Origin: Mycolicibacterium bacteremicum
Lineage (GTDB): Bacteria > Actinomycetota > Actinomycetes > Mycobacteriales > Mycobacteriaceae
Direction of reading: 5' to 3'
NCBI RefSeq assembly: GCF_002086115.1
Contig: NZ_MVHJ01000040.1
Coordinates: forward strand, 1 to 37,932
Length of the DNA stretch: 37,932 bases
Shown here piece after piece: positions 31,621-37,932 of this stretch (positions are counted from its first letter, which is position 1; every line of letters starts with the position of its first letter). Under the pieces are notes generated by a model that worked only from the letters and a program-made list of their open reading frames with translations, made no database searches and was not told the DNA's origin. The position numbers were made by a program, and so were the translations under genes.

Positions 31621-33651
31621 ATGTGGGACAAGATGCCCAAGGCTGTCCGAAGAGTTGCCATCCGAGGAGTGATCAGCTTGATAGCCGCGTCACTATTCGC
31701 GGCAACGTCGAGTTACTTTGTCTTGCCAGTGAGCAAGCAACGCTCTTATGAGGTGACGCCGGTCGCCGCCATCGAAGAATCTCCTTCGACCATTGGCGTG
31801 GCCGATTCGGAGCTGTACATGGCGGCGAGCATGGAGGAGATCAACGCCCGGCTCGATCTCATGCAGTCCCTCGGCGTGACCAACGTCCGCATCATGGTTC
31901 CGTGGGCCGGCATCCAGCCGTTGCACCCCGACACCCCGTTCGGCCTCGGCGCCCCGCGCTGGGACCAGCTCGACAAGATCGTCAACGCGGCAGCCGCCCG
32001 CGGGATGGGCATCCTCGGGGTGCTGAACTCGACGCCGCTGTGGGCCACGAAGAGCACCCCGCTCAACGGCGAGCCGGCCAACTTCGACCGGTTCGCCGCG
32101 TTCGCCAAGTCGGTGGCGCTGCGCTACGGCAGCAAGATCTCGGCCTACGAGGTCTGGAACGAGCCCAACTCGATCCAGTTCTGGAACACCCTGGACCCGG
32201 CCTCCTATACCGAGATGCTCAAGAAGACCTACACCGCACTCAAGCAGGCTGCCTCGCAGATCGGCAGCGACATCACCGTCATCGGCGGTGTCATCGGTGC
32301 CGGCAAGACCTGGGCCGGCCTGACGCTGAACCCGATCGACTTCGTCAAGGGCATGTACGCGGCGGGCGCCAACGGCTACTTCGATGCGCTGTCGTTCCAC
32401 CCGTACAACTTCGAGTGGAAGTTCTCGGTCGGTGAGAACCTGGCGTGGAAAGAGGGCATGCCGCTCTACCAGCTCAACCGGATCCGCGAGCTGATGGACT
32501 CCTTCCTGCAGGAGGGCCAGGAGCAGGTCAAGATCTGGATCACCGAATACGGCATCCCGACCAACCGCGTCTCCGAGGCCACCCAGGCCGCGTTCGTCAA
32601 GGACATCATCGAGTTCTGGCAGACCGTGCAGGGCGCGGGGCCGATGTTCCTCTACACCATCAAGGACTGGCTGAACCCGCCCGCCGACAATGACGAGGCC
32701 AATCTCGGCATCTTCCGTCCGGACGGCACCATGAAGCCGGTCGGCCAGGTCATCAAGGAACTCATCGCCTTCCTGACCAAGCCGCCCACCAATCCCGGTA
32801 CCAACCCCGGCACCGGGACCGGCTCGAACCCGGGCACCGGATCGCAGGCGGGCAACCCCATCGCGGCGCTGTTCAAGGCCATCGGCACCATGTTCTCCAC
32901 GGTGTTCAAGTTCCCGAACCTGTTCAGTGCCGTCGGATCGATGTTCAGCAACTTCTTCAACGGCATCTTCGGCATCAAGCCCAAGCAGACGGCATCGGCC
33001 GCGGCACTGCGCACCGCCGCGGTGGACGTGGATGCACCGGCCGCAGCCAAGGCGGGCGTCGACGCCGCGTCGCCGGCAGTGGTCGACGAGGTCGCCGATT
33101 CCGGCACCGATGGCCAGGACGCCGCGGCGGTGACCCCGGTGAAGTCGGAGCCGGTCGTCGAGGCCCCGGTGGCCGAGGCACCCGTCGAGGCTCCGGTCGA
33201 GGAAGCGCCGGTCGTGCCGGCCCCCGTCGAGGAGGCCCCGGTCGTCGAGGTTCCGGTCGTCGAGGTTCCGGTCGTCGAGGTTCCGGTCGAGGAAGCGCCG
33301 GTGCAGGAAGCGCCGGTCGAGGAAGCCCCGGTCGACGAGACCACGGCGCCGGAACCCCCCGCGCAGGATGCGGGCACCCCGGCCGAGGACAAGGGCGATG
33401 ACACCGTCACCGGTGACAAGGGTGACGAGTCCGGAGCCAAGACCGACGACACCGGCAGCACCGATACCGAGGTGTCGGCCAAGGCCGAGGTGAAAGAGGC
33501 GGTCCGTCCCAGCCTCAAGGCCCGCGACGAGGTCACCGTCCGCTCCACCCGGGGTCCGCGCAGCGGCCTGAAGGCCGTCCGCGAGGCGGGTCAGCGCCCG
33601 CGCAGCAGCCAGAGCGCCTCGGCCGCAACCTCTTCGGGAGGTGGCGAGTAG
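31621..33651 (+). CDS. Secreted clan GH-A glycoside hydrolase with long PVEEAPV-type repeat tail
   Basis: This is a 676-residue secreted protein. Residues 1-40 form a signal peptide or anchor (basic start, then VISLIAASLFAATSSYFVL). Residues about 55-385 are a TIM-barrel of clan GH-A (GH5/GH39-like): the acid/base Glu is E181 in YEVWNEPN and the nucleophile is E309 in WITEYGIP. A Gly/Thr/Asn/Pro linker (NPGTNPGTGTGSNPGTG) and a short hydrophobic Phe-rich segment follow. About 510-580 is a tandem array of EAPVEE/VPVVE repeats, visible in the DNA at about 33150-33340. The tail ends acidic, then basic and Ser-rich. The substrate is unknown; a cell-wall glycan is a guess. The first 50 codons are lower in GC than the rest. 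Confidence 0.87.
   Translation: MWDKMPKAVRRVAIRGVISLIAASLFAATSSYFVLPVSKQRSYEVTPVAAIEESPSTIGVADSELYMAASMEEINARLDLMQSLGVTNVRIMVPWAGIQPLHPDTPFGLGAPRWDQLDKIVNAAAARGMGILGVLNSTPLWATKSTPLNGEPANFDRFAAFAKSVALRYGSKISAYEVWNEPNSIQFWNTLDPASYTEMLKKTYTALKQAASQIGSDITVIGGVIGAGKTWAGLTLNPIDFVKGMYAAGANGYFDALSFHPYNFEWKFSVGENLAWKEGMPLYQLNRIRELMDSFLQEGQEQVKIWITEYGIPTNRVSEATQAAFVKDIIEFWQTVQGAGPMFLYTIKDWLNPPADNDEANLGIFRPDGTMKPVGQVIKELIAFLTKPPTNPGTNPGTGTGSNPGTGSQAGNPIAALFKAIGTMFSTVFKFPNLFSAVGSMFSNFFNGIFGIKPKQTASAAALRTAAVDVDAPAAAKAGVDAASPAVVDEVADSGTDGQDAAAVTPVKSEPVVEAPVAEAPVEAPVEEAPVVPAPVEEAPVVEVPVVEVPVVEVPVEEAPVQEAPVEEAPVDETTAPEPPAQDAGTPAEDKGDDTVTGDKGDESGAKTDDTGSTDTEVSAKAEVKEAVRPSLKARDEVTVRSTRGPRSGLKAVREAGQRPRSSQSASAATSSGGGE
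33150..33340 (+). repeat. Tandem coding repeat in the glycosidase tail
   Basis: Units such as GTCGAGGTTCCG recur in direct tandem, encoding VPVVE and APVEE runs. Three adjacent near-identical copies lie at about 33240-33290. The repeats keep frame and would make length variation between strains likely. Confidence 0.75.
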
Positions 33652-33675
33652 CCCGCACCGGGCACGACGAGGGGA

Positions 33676-33707
33676 ATGCCGCTGCAGGAGACATCCTGCA
33701 GCGGCAT
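33676..33707 (+). terminator. Strong hairpin terminator after the glycosidase gene
   Basis: ATGCCGCTGCAGGA (33676-33689) and its exact complement (33694-33707) make a 14-bp stem with the loop GACA, 24 bases after the stop codon. A weak T-containing stretch (CTCGCTTTTCC) follows. This fits an intrinsic terminator of the mycobacterial kind with a poor U-tract. Confidence 0.75.
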
Positions 33708-33824
33708 CTCGCTTTTCCGGGGCGGGCCAGGTTGGGGCCGTCGATCAGTCGGTGGCGGAGGTGTCCGGGCGGTCGCTGTCCCGTCTCATGTCGCCGGTGC
33801 CCGGCACGGCAAACCGCGCCGACG

Positions 33825-34493
33825 TCACTGCCGGCGGCGGCCGCGGGCCTGCGGCGCGCGCCACCGGTACCGCAGCGCCAGCACGCGGAACAGGAACACC
33901 GCCGCGGCCACACACCCGCCGACGATGGTGCCGTACCACCCGTACTCGATCAGGATCGCGGTGAGTAGCGCACCGAAAAGCGCTGGGATGGCATAGATCT
34001 CCTGATCGGGGCGCAGCACGCTGGGCGTCCGCTGGGCCAGCACATCCCGGATCACCCCGCCGCCGACGGCGGTGACCACGCCCAGCAGCGCCGAGGATGC
34101 CAGTCCGAGGCCGTGCTCGGCCGCGGTGACCGTGCCGGTGACGCAGAACGCCCCGAGTCCCAGCGCGTCGGCCAGATCGAGGGGGCGGCCCAACAGGCGG
34201 GCCGGCGGCGACCATACGAAGACCACCAGTGCACTGATCACCGCGACGGTGAGATAGCGCAGGTCCACGAATGCCGTCGGCGGCGTCTCACCGATGATCA
34301 GGTCGCGGATCACCCCGCCACCACAGGCGGTCATCGCCGCCAGGGTCAACGCACCGACGATGTCGAAGTCACGTCGGATGGCCAGCAGCGCCCCGGAGAT
34401 GGCGAAGGCCGCGGTCCCGATCAGGTCGCCGATGTTGCGGGTCAGCGCGGCGGCGCTGTCCCAGTCGGCCGCGATGGCCCCGATGGTGTCCAT
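33825..34493 (-). CDS. TRIC/UPF0126-family (YadS-like) membrane protein
   Basis: This is a 222-residue protein with about seven hydrophobic helices built as an internal duplication. Each half has the motif GGGVIRD (in ACGGGVIRDLIIGETPP and AVGGGVIRDVLAQRTPS), the hallmark of UPF0126/TRIC-like proteins. Structures of bacterial TRIC homologues show trimeric cation channels; a role in glycine transport has been suggested for some members. The ATG at 34493 begins 22 bases downstream of the tRNA 3' end on the same strand, so read-through from the tRNA promoter is possible. The C-terminus is Arg-rich. Confidence 0.9.
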   Translation of the reverse strand: MDTIGAIAADWDSAAALTRNIGDLIGTAAFAISGALLAIRRDFDIVGALTLAAMTACGGGVIRDLIIGETPPTAFVDLRYLTVAVISALVVFVWSPPARLLGRPLDLADALGLGAFCVTGTVTAAEHGLGLASSALLGVVTAVGGGVIRDVLAQRTPSVLRPDQEIYAIPALFGALLTAILIEYGWYGTIVGGCVAAAVFLFRVLALRYRWRAPQARGRRRQ

Positions 34494-34514
34494 CAGCCCT
34501 CCGGCGGGTGTGCG

Positions 34515-34591
34515 TGGTGCCCTCGGTGAGATTCGAACTCACACTGCACGGGTTTTGAATCCGTTTCCTCTGCCAGTTGGGATACGAGGGC
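34515..34591 (-). tRNA. tRNA with CAA anticodon (Leu), short variable loop, CCA encoded
   Basis: A 77-base cloverleaf can be drawn: 7-bp acceptor GCCCTCG/CGAGGGC, discriminator A, encoded CCA (34515-34517), a T arm GTGAG/CTCAC with the loop TTCGAAT, and an anticodon loop TTCAAAA giving CAA, which reads UUG (Leu). The variable region is only 5 bases (GCAGT), not the long arm usual for bacterial tRNA-Leu. The anticodon stem has one A-C mismatch next to the loop and the D stem three clear pairs. The Leu call rests on the anticodon, the A73 discriminator and an anticodon loop identical to E. coli tRNA-Leu(CAA). Confidence 0.88.
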
Positions 34592-34597
34592 ATGCGT

Positions 34598-34648
34598 TCC
34601 TGCGGTCTACCACCTTAAGGGATGCATCCGGGTGCCCTGACCGCAGGA
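34598..34648. promoter_or_regulatory. tRNA promoter region flanked by a 10-bp inverted repeat
   Basis: A TAAGGT -10 for the tRNA lies at 34612-34617 (minus strand), about 20 bases before the tRNA. It is enclosed by perfect 10-bp arms TCCTGCGGTC (34598-34607) and GACCGCAGGA (34639-34648), 31 bases apart. Confidence 0.45.
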
Positions 34649-34705
34649 CACTCCTGGCGCCCGCCCCTTGTTCACCCCGCGGTCGCCCCGTGTCGGCAAT
34701 CGCGA

Positions 34706-34719
34706 CACAATGGCATCCA
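34706..34719 (+). promoter_or_regulatory. Possible leaderless promoter of pdtaR
   Basis: CACAAT (34706-34711) fits the -10 pattern apart from its first base, and 7 bases separate it from the ATG at 34719, so transcription could start on the start codon. No ribosome site is present. Confidence 0.4.
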
Positions 34720-35336
34720 TGACCGAAGCTTCCGCAGCACGCCGCGTGCTCATCGCCGAAGATGAAGCGCTGATCCGAATGGACCTCGCCGAGATGCTGC
34801 GCGAGGAGGGTTACGAGGTGGTCGGCCAGGCCGGCGACGGCCAGGAGGCGGTCGACCTGGCCGAGAGTCTGACGCCCGATCTGGTGATCATGGACGTGAA
34901 GATGCCGCGCCGGGACGGCATCGACGCCGCCTCCGAGATCGCCGCCAAACGGATCGCGCCGATCGTCATCCTGACCGCATTCTCCCAGCGCGAACTCGTC
35001 GAACGGGCCCGCGATGCCGGTGCGATGGCCTATCTGGTCAAACCGTTCTCGATCAGTGACCTGATCCCGGCCATCGAGTTGGCGGTCAGCCGGTTCGGTG
35101 AGATCGCGGCGCTGGAGACCGAGGTCGCGACGCTCTCGGAACGGTTGGAGACCCGCAAGCTCGTCGAGCGTGCCAAGGGTTTGCTCCAGGCGAACCAGGG
35201 GATGACCGAGCCGGAGGCGTTCAAGTGGATCCAGCGCGCCGCGATGGATCGGCGCACCACCATGAAGCGGGTCGCCGAGGTGGTTCTGGAGACCCTCGAG
35301 GCGCCCGGCGGCGACGCGGCCGAGGCGCAGAAATAG
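34719..35336 (+). CDS. pdtaR: PdtaR-type response regulator with ANTAR RNA-binding domain
   Basis: PdtaR is phosphorylated by PdtaS and acts on RNA, preventing termination through paired hairpins in target transcripts. The receiver domain has the acidic pocket IAEDEAL, phospho-Asp D59 in LVIMDVKMP, and Lys in AYLVKPFS. The C-terminal ANTAR domain reads LVERAKGLLQANQGMTEPEAFKWIQRAAMDRRTTMKRVAEVVL. From the ATG at 34719 it has 205 residues, the length I recall for Rv1626; an ATG at 34710 would add three. It lies divergent from tRNA-Leu, and the kinase gene is not in this window. Confidence 0.95.
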   Translation: MTEASAARRVLIAEDEALIRMDLAEMLREEGYEVVGQAGDGQEAVDLAESLTPDLVIMDVKMPRRDGIDAASEIAAKRIAPIVILTAFSQRELVERARDAGAMAYLVKPFSISDLIPAIELAVSRFGEIAALETEVATLSERLETRKLVERAKGLLQANQGMTEPEAFKWIQRAAMDRRTTMKRVAEVVLETLEAPGGDAAEAQK

Positions 35337-35425
35337 GCCGCTCGGCAGGCGCTGTCGGTTAAGACTGCGTTTCCGGCTCGTCTCTTCCGCCAAATCAGCT
35401 GGCCGATCCGCGCCACACGTCGCCG

Positions 35426-35460
35426 AACATCACGCGATACGGCGATGTTGTGGCTAAGGT
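35426..35460 (+). promoter_or_regulatory. Possible livJ promoter and operator
   Basis: TAAGGT (35455-35460) is a candidate -10, about 80 bases before livJ. Just upstream are inverted arms AACATC (35426-35431) and GATGTT (35444-35449), 12 bases apart, covering the -35 position. Both assignments are weak. Confidence 0.3.
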
Positions 35461-35540
35461 CGTCGGCGAAGCATCACCGACCCGGTTGTCCCGACCGGTC
35501 CGAAGATGCCGACTGGAGAACAGGGAACCGGAGGTGAGAC

Positions 35541-36752
35541 GTGCGCGGTCACGTGGCACGCAAGGCATTTGCTCTCGGTGGCGCCGGTCTGATGGCGTTG
35601 GCGATTGCCGGCTGCAGTCAGAGCACGCCCGAAGAGGAGGCGGCCCAGACGAATCTGAAGATCGTCGAGAAGGTGCAGATCGACGAGAACGGCGGCGAGG
35701 TGGCGGCCGCGACCGGCGCCACCCCGGCCGATCCGGCCGGAGACGGCAAGGCCACCTGCCCGCCCGTCTCGATCGCCATGGCCGGCGCGCTCAACGGTCC
35801 GGACGCGGCGCTGGGTATCAACATCAGAAATGGTGTGCAGTTGGCCGTCGACAAGCACAATGCCGCCAACCAGGGCTGCCAGGTGCAGCTCAAGACGTTC
35901 GACACCGAGGGTGATCCGCAGAAGGCGTCCAACATCGCCCCGCGCATCGTCGAGGACCAGTACACGATCGGCCTGGTCGGTCCGGCGTTCTCGGGCGAGA
36001 CCAAGGCCACCGGCGGCGTGTTCGACCAGGCCGGTCTGGTCGCGGTCACCGCGTCGGCCACCAACGTCACGTTGTCCGAGAACGGCTGGAAGACCTTCTT
36101 CCGTGGCCTGGCCAACGACGGCGTGCAGGGTCCGTCGGTTGCCAACTACCTGAAGAACACGTTGGGCCACAAGAAGATCTGCGTCGTCGACGACAGCACC
36201 GACTACGGTCTGGGCCTGGCCACCGCCGTGCGCGACACGCTCGGACCGGTCGCCGACCCGGCGTGCAACATCTCGGTCAAGAAGGGCGATAAGGACTTCT
36301 CGGCCGCGGTCACCCAGATCAACGGTGCGGCGCCGGAATCGGTGTTCTTCGGCGGCTACTACGCCGAGGCGGCACCGCTGGTGCAGCAGCTGCGCGACGG
36401 CGGCTTCGAGGGCACCTTCGTCAGCGCCGACGGCAGCAAGGACAACGAGTTCGTCAAGCAGGCCGGCGAGTCCTCCAAGGGGGCGCTGCTGGCCTGCCCC
36501 TGCGGCCCGGCCACCGGCACGTTCGCCGAGGAGTACACCGAGAAGTTCGGCCAGGAGCCGGGTACCTACAGCACCGAGGGTTACGACCTGGGCACCATCC
36601 TGCTCAAGGGCATCGACTCCGGCGCCATCACCCGACCCGCCCTGCTGGACTTCGTCCGCAACTATCAGGGGCAGGGGGTGGCCCGCGAGTACCAGTGGTC
36701 GCCCGTGGGTGAGCTCACCTCCACACTGATCTGGGTGTACGACGTCCAGTAA
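35541..36752 (+). CDS. livJ: Branched-chain amino acid ABC transporter substrate-binding lipoprotein
   Basis: This is a 403-residue binding protein of the LivJ/LivK (periplasmic family 6) type. The lipoprotein signal is short (MRGHVARKAFALGGAGLMAL) with Cys25 in IAGC as lipid site. A 55-residue linker rich in Glu/Ala/Gly precedes the two-lobed domain (VSIAMAGALNGPDAALGINIRNGVQLAVDKHN, IGLVGPAFSGETKATGGVF, VTASATNVTLS). Several Cys in the mature domain may pair. The GTG start has a near-ideal GGAGGTGA ribosome site. It is followed by a strong hairpin and then livH. The ligand, branched-chain amino acids or a related compound, is a family-level assignment. Confidence 0.92.
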   Translation: MRGHVARKAFALGGAGLMALAIAGCSQSTPEEEAAQTNLKIVEKVQIDENGGEVAAATGATPADPAGDGKATCPPVSIAMAGALNGPDAALGINIRNGVQLAVDKHNAANQGCQVQLKTFDTEGDPQKASNIAPRIVEDQYTIGLVGPAFSGETKATGGVFDQAGLVAVTASATNVTLSENGWKTFFRGLANDGVQGPSVANYLKNTLGHKKICVVDDSTDYGLGLATAVRDTLGPVADPACNISVKKGDKDFSAAVTQINGAAPESVFFGGYYAEAAPLVQQLRDGGFEGTFVSADGSKDNEFVKQAGESSKGALLACPCGPATGTFAEEYTEKFGQEPGTYSTEGYDLGTILLKGIDSGAITRPALLDFVRNYQGQGVAREYQWSPVGELTSTLIWVYDVQ

Positions 36753-36760
36753 CCGTTGAC

Positions 36761-36802
36761 GCGAAGCGCGTCCGGGAGCGCAGGCCTCCGGACGCGCTTC
36801 GC
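36761..36802 (+). terminator. 15-bp hairpin between livJ and livH
   Basis: GCGAAGCGCGTCCGG (36761-36775) pairs perfectly with 36788-36802 around a 12-base loop, 8 bases after the livJ stop. There is no T-run, and livH follows 50 bases later, so this may stabilise the livJ end of the mRNA or partly terminate it, leaving more binding protein than permease. Confidence 0.6.
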
Positions 36803-36852
36803 TCGTCTCTAGCCACCCTGGACCGAGAACCTCCCGAGGAGCCCAGCACCGG

Positions 36853-37863
36853 ATGAATCTGGCCGCCAACATCAACTTCAACGTCGGGGCGCTGGTCGAC
36901 AGCTTCTGGCAGTTGACGATCGACGGCCTGTCCTGGGGCGCGATCTACGCCCTGGTCGCCGTCGGCTACACGCTGGTCTTCGGCGTGCTGCGCCTGATCA
37001 ACTTCGCGCACTCCGAGATCTTCATGCTCGGCATGTTCGGCGCCTACTTCGCGCTCGACATCATCCTCGGATTCACCCCGAGCGGTAACGCCTACAACCG
37101 CGGGGTCGCGTTGACCATCCTGTATCTCGGGGTGGCCATGCTATTCGCGATGCTGGTCTCCGGCGGTGCGGCGGTCGGCCTGGAGTTCATCGCCTACCGA
37201 CCGCTGCGCAAACGCAACGCGCGGGCACTGACCTTCCTGATCACCGCCATCGGCATGTCGTTCGTGCTGCAGCAGTTCGTGCTCTTCATCCTGCCCTCCC
37301 TGATACCGGGGTACGGCGGCCCCAACGCCCAGCAGCCGATAGTGCTGGTGCAACCGAAGACCCAGTTCGAGTTGTTCGGGGTGGCGATCTCCAACACCAC
37401 CATCGTGATCATCGGCGCGGCCCTGCTGCTGGCGTTGCTGACCGACCTGGCGCTCAACCGGACCAAGCTCGGCCGCGGTGTGCGCGCCGTCGCACAGGAT
37501 CCCAATACCGCGACCCTGATGGGCGTCTCGCGGGAACGGGTGATCATGACGACGTTCCTCATCGGCGGCCTGCTAGCCGGTGCGGCCGCGCTGCTCTACA
37601 CGTTGAAAGTGCCGCAGGGCATCATCTACTCCGGCGGATTCCTGTTGGGTATCAAGGCGTTCTCGGCGGCGGTGCTCGGCGGTATCGGCAACCTGCGGGG
37701 CGCGCTGCTGGGCGGTCTGCTGCTCGGCGTCATGGAGAACTACGGCCAGGCTGTGTTCGGCACCCAGTGGCGTGATGTGGTGGCCTTCGTGCTGCTGGTC
37801 CTGGTGCTGTTGATCAGGCCGACCGGCATTCTCGGGGAGAGCCTCGGAAAGGCACGCGTATGA
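36853..37863 (+). CDS. livH: Branched-chain amino acid ABC transporter permease LivH
   Basis: This is a 336-residue permease with eight or more hydrophobic helices. The start region LSWGAIYALVAVGYTLVFGVLRLINFAH is characteristic of LivH, and GVRAVAQDPNTATLMGVSRERV is the cytoplasmic loop that contacts the ATPase. The end GGIGNLRGALLGGLLLGVMENYG and LLIRPTGILGE also fit. The ATG lies about 100 bases after livJ with the hairpin between them; GAGGA precedes it. The stop overlaps the start of a short MIRU-like frame. The rest of the operon (livM, livG, livF) should lie beyond the window. Confidence 0.94.
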   Translation: MNLAANINFNVGALVDSFWQLTIDGLSWGAIYALVAVGYTLVFGVLRLINFAHSEIFMLGMFGAYFALDIILGFTPSGNAYNRGVALTILYLGVAMLFAMLVSGGAAVGLEFIAYRPLRKRNARALTFLITAIGMSFVLQQFVLFILPSLIPGYGGPNAQQPIVLVQPKTQFELFGVAISNTTIVIIGAALLLALLTDLALNRTKLGRGVRAVAQDPNTATLMGVSRERVIMTTFLIGGLLAGAAALLYTLKVPQGIIYSGGFLLGIKAFSAAVLGGIGNLRGALLGGLLLGVMENYGQAVFGTQWRDVVAFVLLVLVLLIRPTGILGESLGKARV

Positions 37864-37932
37864 GCGACGCTTGCGGAGCGAATCGACGGTATTCATGCGG
37901 CGTCCGAGCCTGCGAGGAGGGCGTATGAGCGA
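37856..37932 (+). repeat. MIRU-like 65-bp element with ATGA overlaps at both ends
   Basis: The 12-base sequence GCGTATGAGCGA occurs at 37856-37867 and again at 37921-37932, the window edge, 65 bases apart. Between them is a 22-codon frame (37860-37928) whose ATG overlaps the livH stop (ATGA) and whose TGA overlaps the next ATG (ATGA). This is the layout described for mycobacterial interspersed repetitive units within operons. Confidence 0.65.

Noticed and set aside
33150..33340. CRISPR-like repeats
   Set aside because: The units are 12-18 bases, in frame, without spacers, and encode a Pro/Val/Glu repeat in a secreted protein.
35454..36881. 475-residue open frame on the minus strand
   Set aside because: It is antisense to livJ, which has a lipobox and a strong ribosome site; its composition is low-complexity.

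Overview
The window is high-GC actinobacterial DNA that I read as a fast-growing mycobacterium (Mycolicibacterium type). From memory of mycobacterial genomes, the order DUF2752 gene, pykA, tesB, cyd genes, HdeD-like gene, class III adenylate cyclase, tRNA-Leu and pdtaR matches the M. tuberculosis Rv1616-Rv1626 block. The extra genes here (gltBD, an amino-acid ABC transporter with a two-component system, a DUF2339 gene, a MsDps2-like dps and a liv cluster) resemble the M. smegmatis arrangement. Gene starts are a mix of ATG, GTG and TTG, and many operon genes overlap by GTGA or ATGA. No database search was possible.

Layout. 1-4061: the 3' end of a modular polyketide synthase (DH, KR, ACP) translationally coupled to a DrrA/DrrB-like ABC exporter pair. 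4070-6380: a LysR regulator divergent from malate:quinone oxidoreductase (mqo). 6385-7309: two small membrane proteins (TM2 and DUF2752). 7391-13442: glutamate synthase gltB-gltD behind a promoter and a leader hairpin. 13502-15796: pyruvate kinase with a probable leaderless promoter, then tesB. 15793-21912 (minus strand): cydA-cydB-cydD-cydC plus a small DUF4190-like membrane protein, i.e. cytochrome bd oxidase and its ABC maturation factor. 22014-22691 (minus): HdeD/DUF308 protein.

22935-27398 (plus): a polar amino-acid ABC transporter (binding lipoprotein, permease, ATPase) followed with almost no spacing by a histidine kinase and a NarL-type regulator. 27452-29864: a large DUF2339 membrane protein and a Dps ferritin; a perfect 23-bp palindrome of Fur-family form lies between them. 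29836-31137 (minus): an Rv1625c-type membrane adenylate cyclase whose 3' end overlaps dps antisense. 31138-31620 is a 483-bp AT-richer regulatory region holding a perfect CRP box, a three-copy heptamer array and a promoter. 31621-33651: a secreted clan GH-A glycosidase with a long repetitive Pro/Val/Glu tail and a strong terminator. 33825-34493 (minus): TRIC/UPF0126 membrane protein. 34515-34591 (minus): tRNA with CAA anticodon. 34719-35336: pdtaR. 35541-37863: livJ and livH, followed by a 65-bp MIRU-like element at the window edge.

Themes are respiration and central carbon flow (mqo, pykA, cydABDC), nitrogen and amino-acid handling (gltBD, two ABC importers), and stress or second-messenger control (cya, CRP box, dps with its Fur-like operator, pdtaR). 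The sites I would look at first are the dps palindrome (29335-29357), the cya/glycosidase regulatory region (31230-31379), the MIRU-like element (37856-37932), the two-cysteine DUF4190-like protein in the cyd operon, and the CAA tRNA with a short variable loop.
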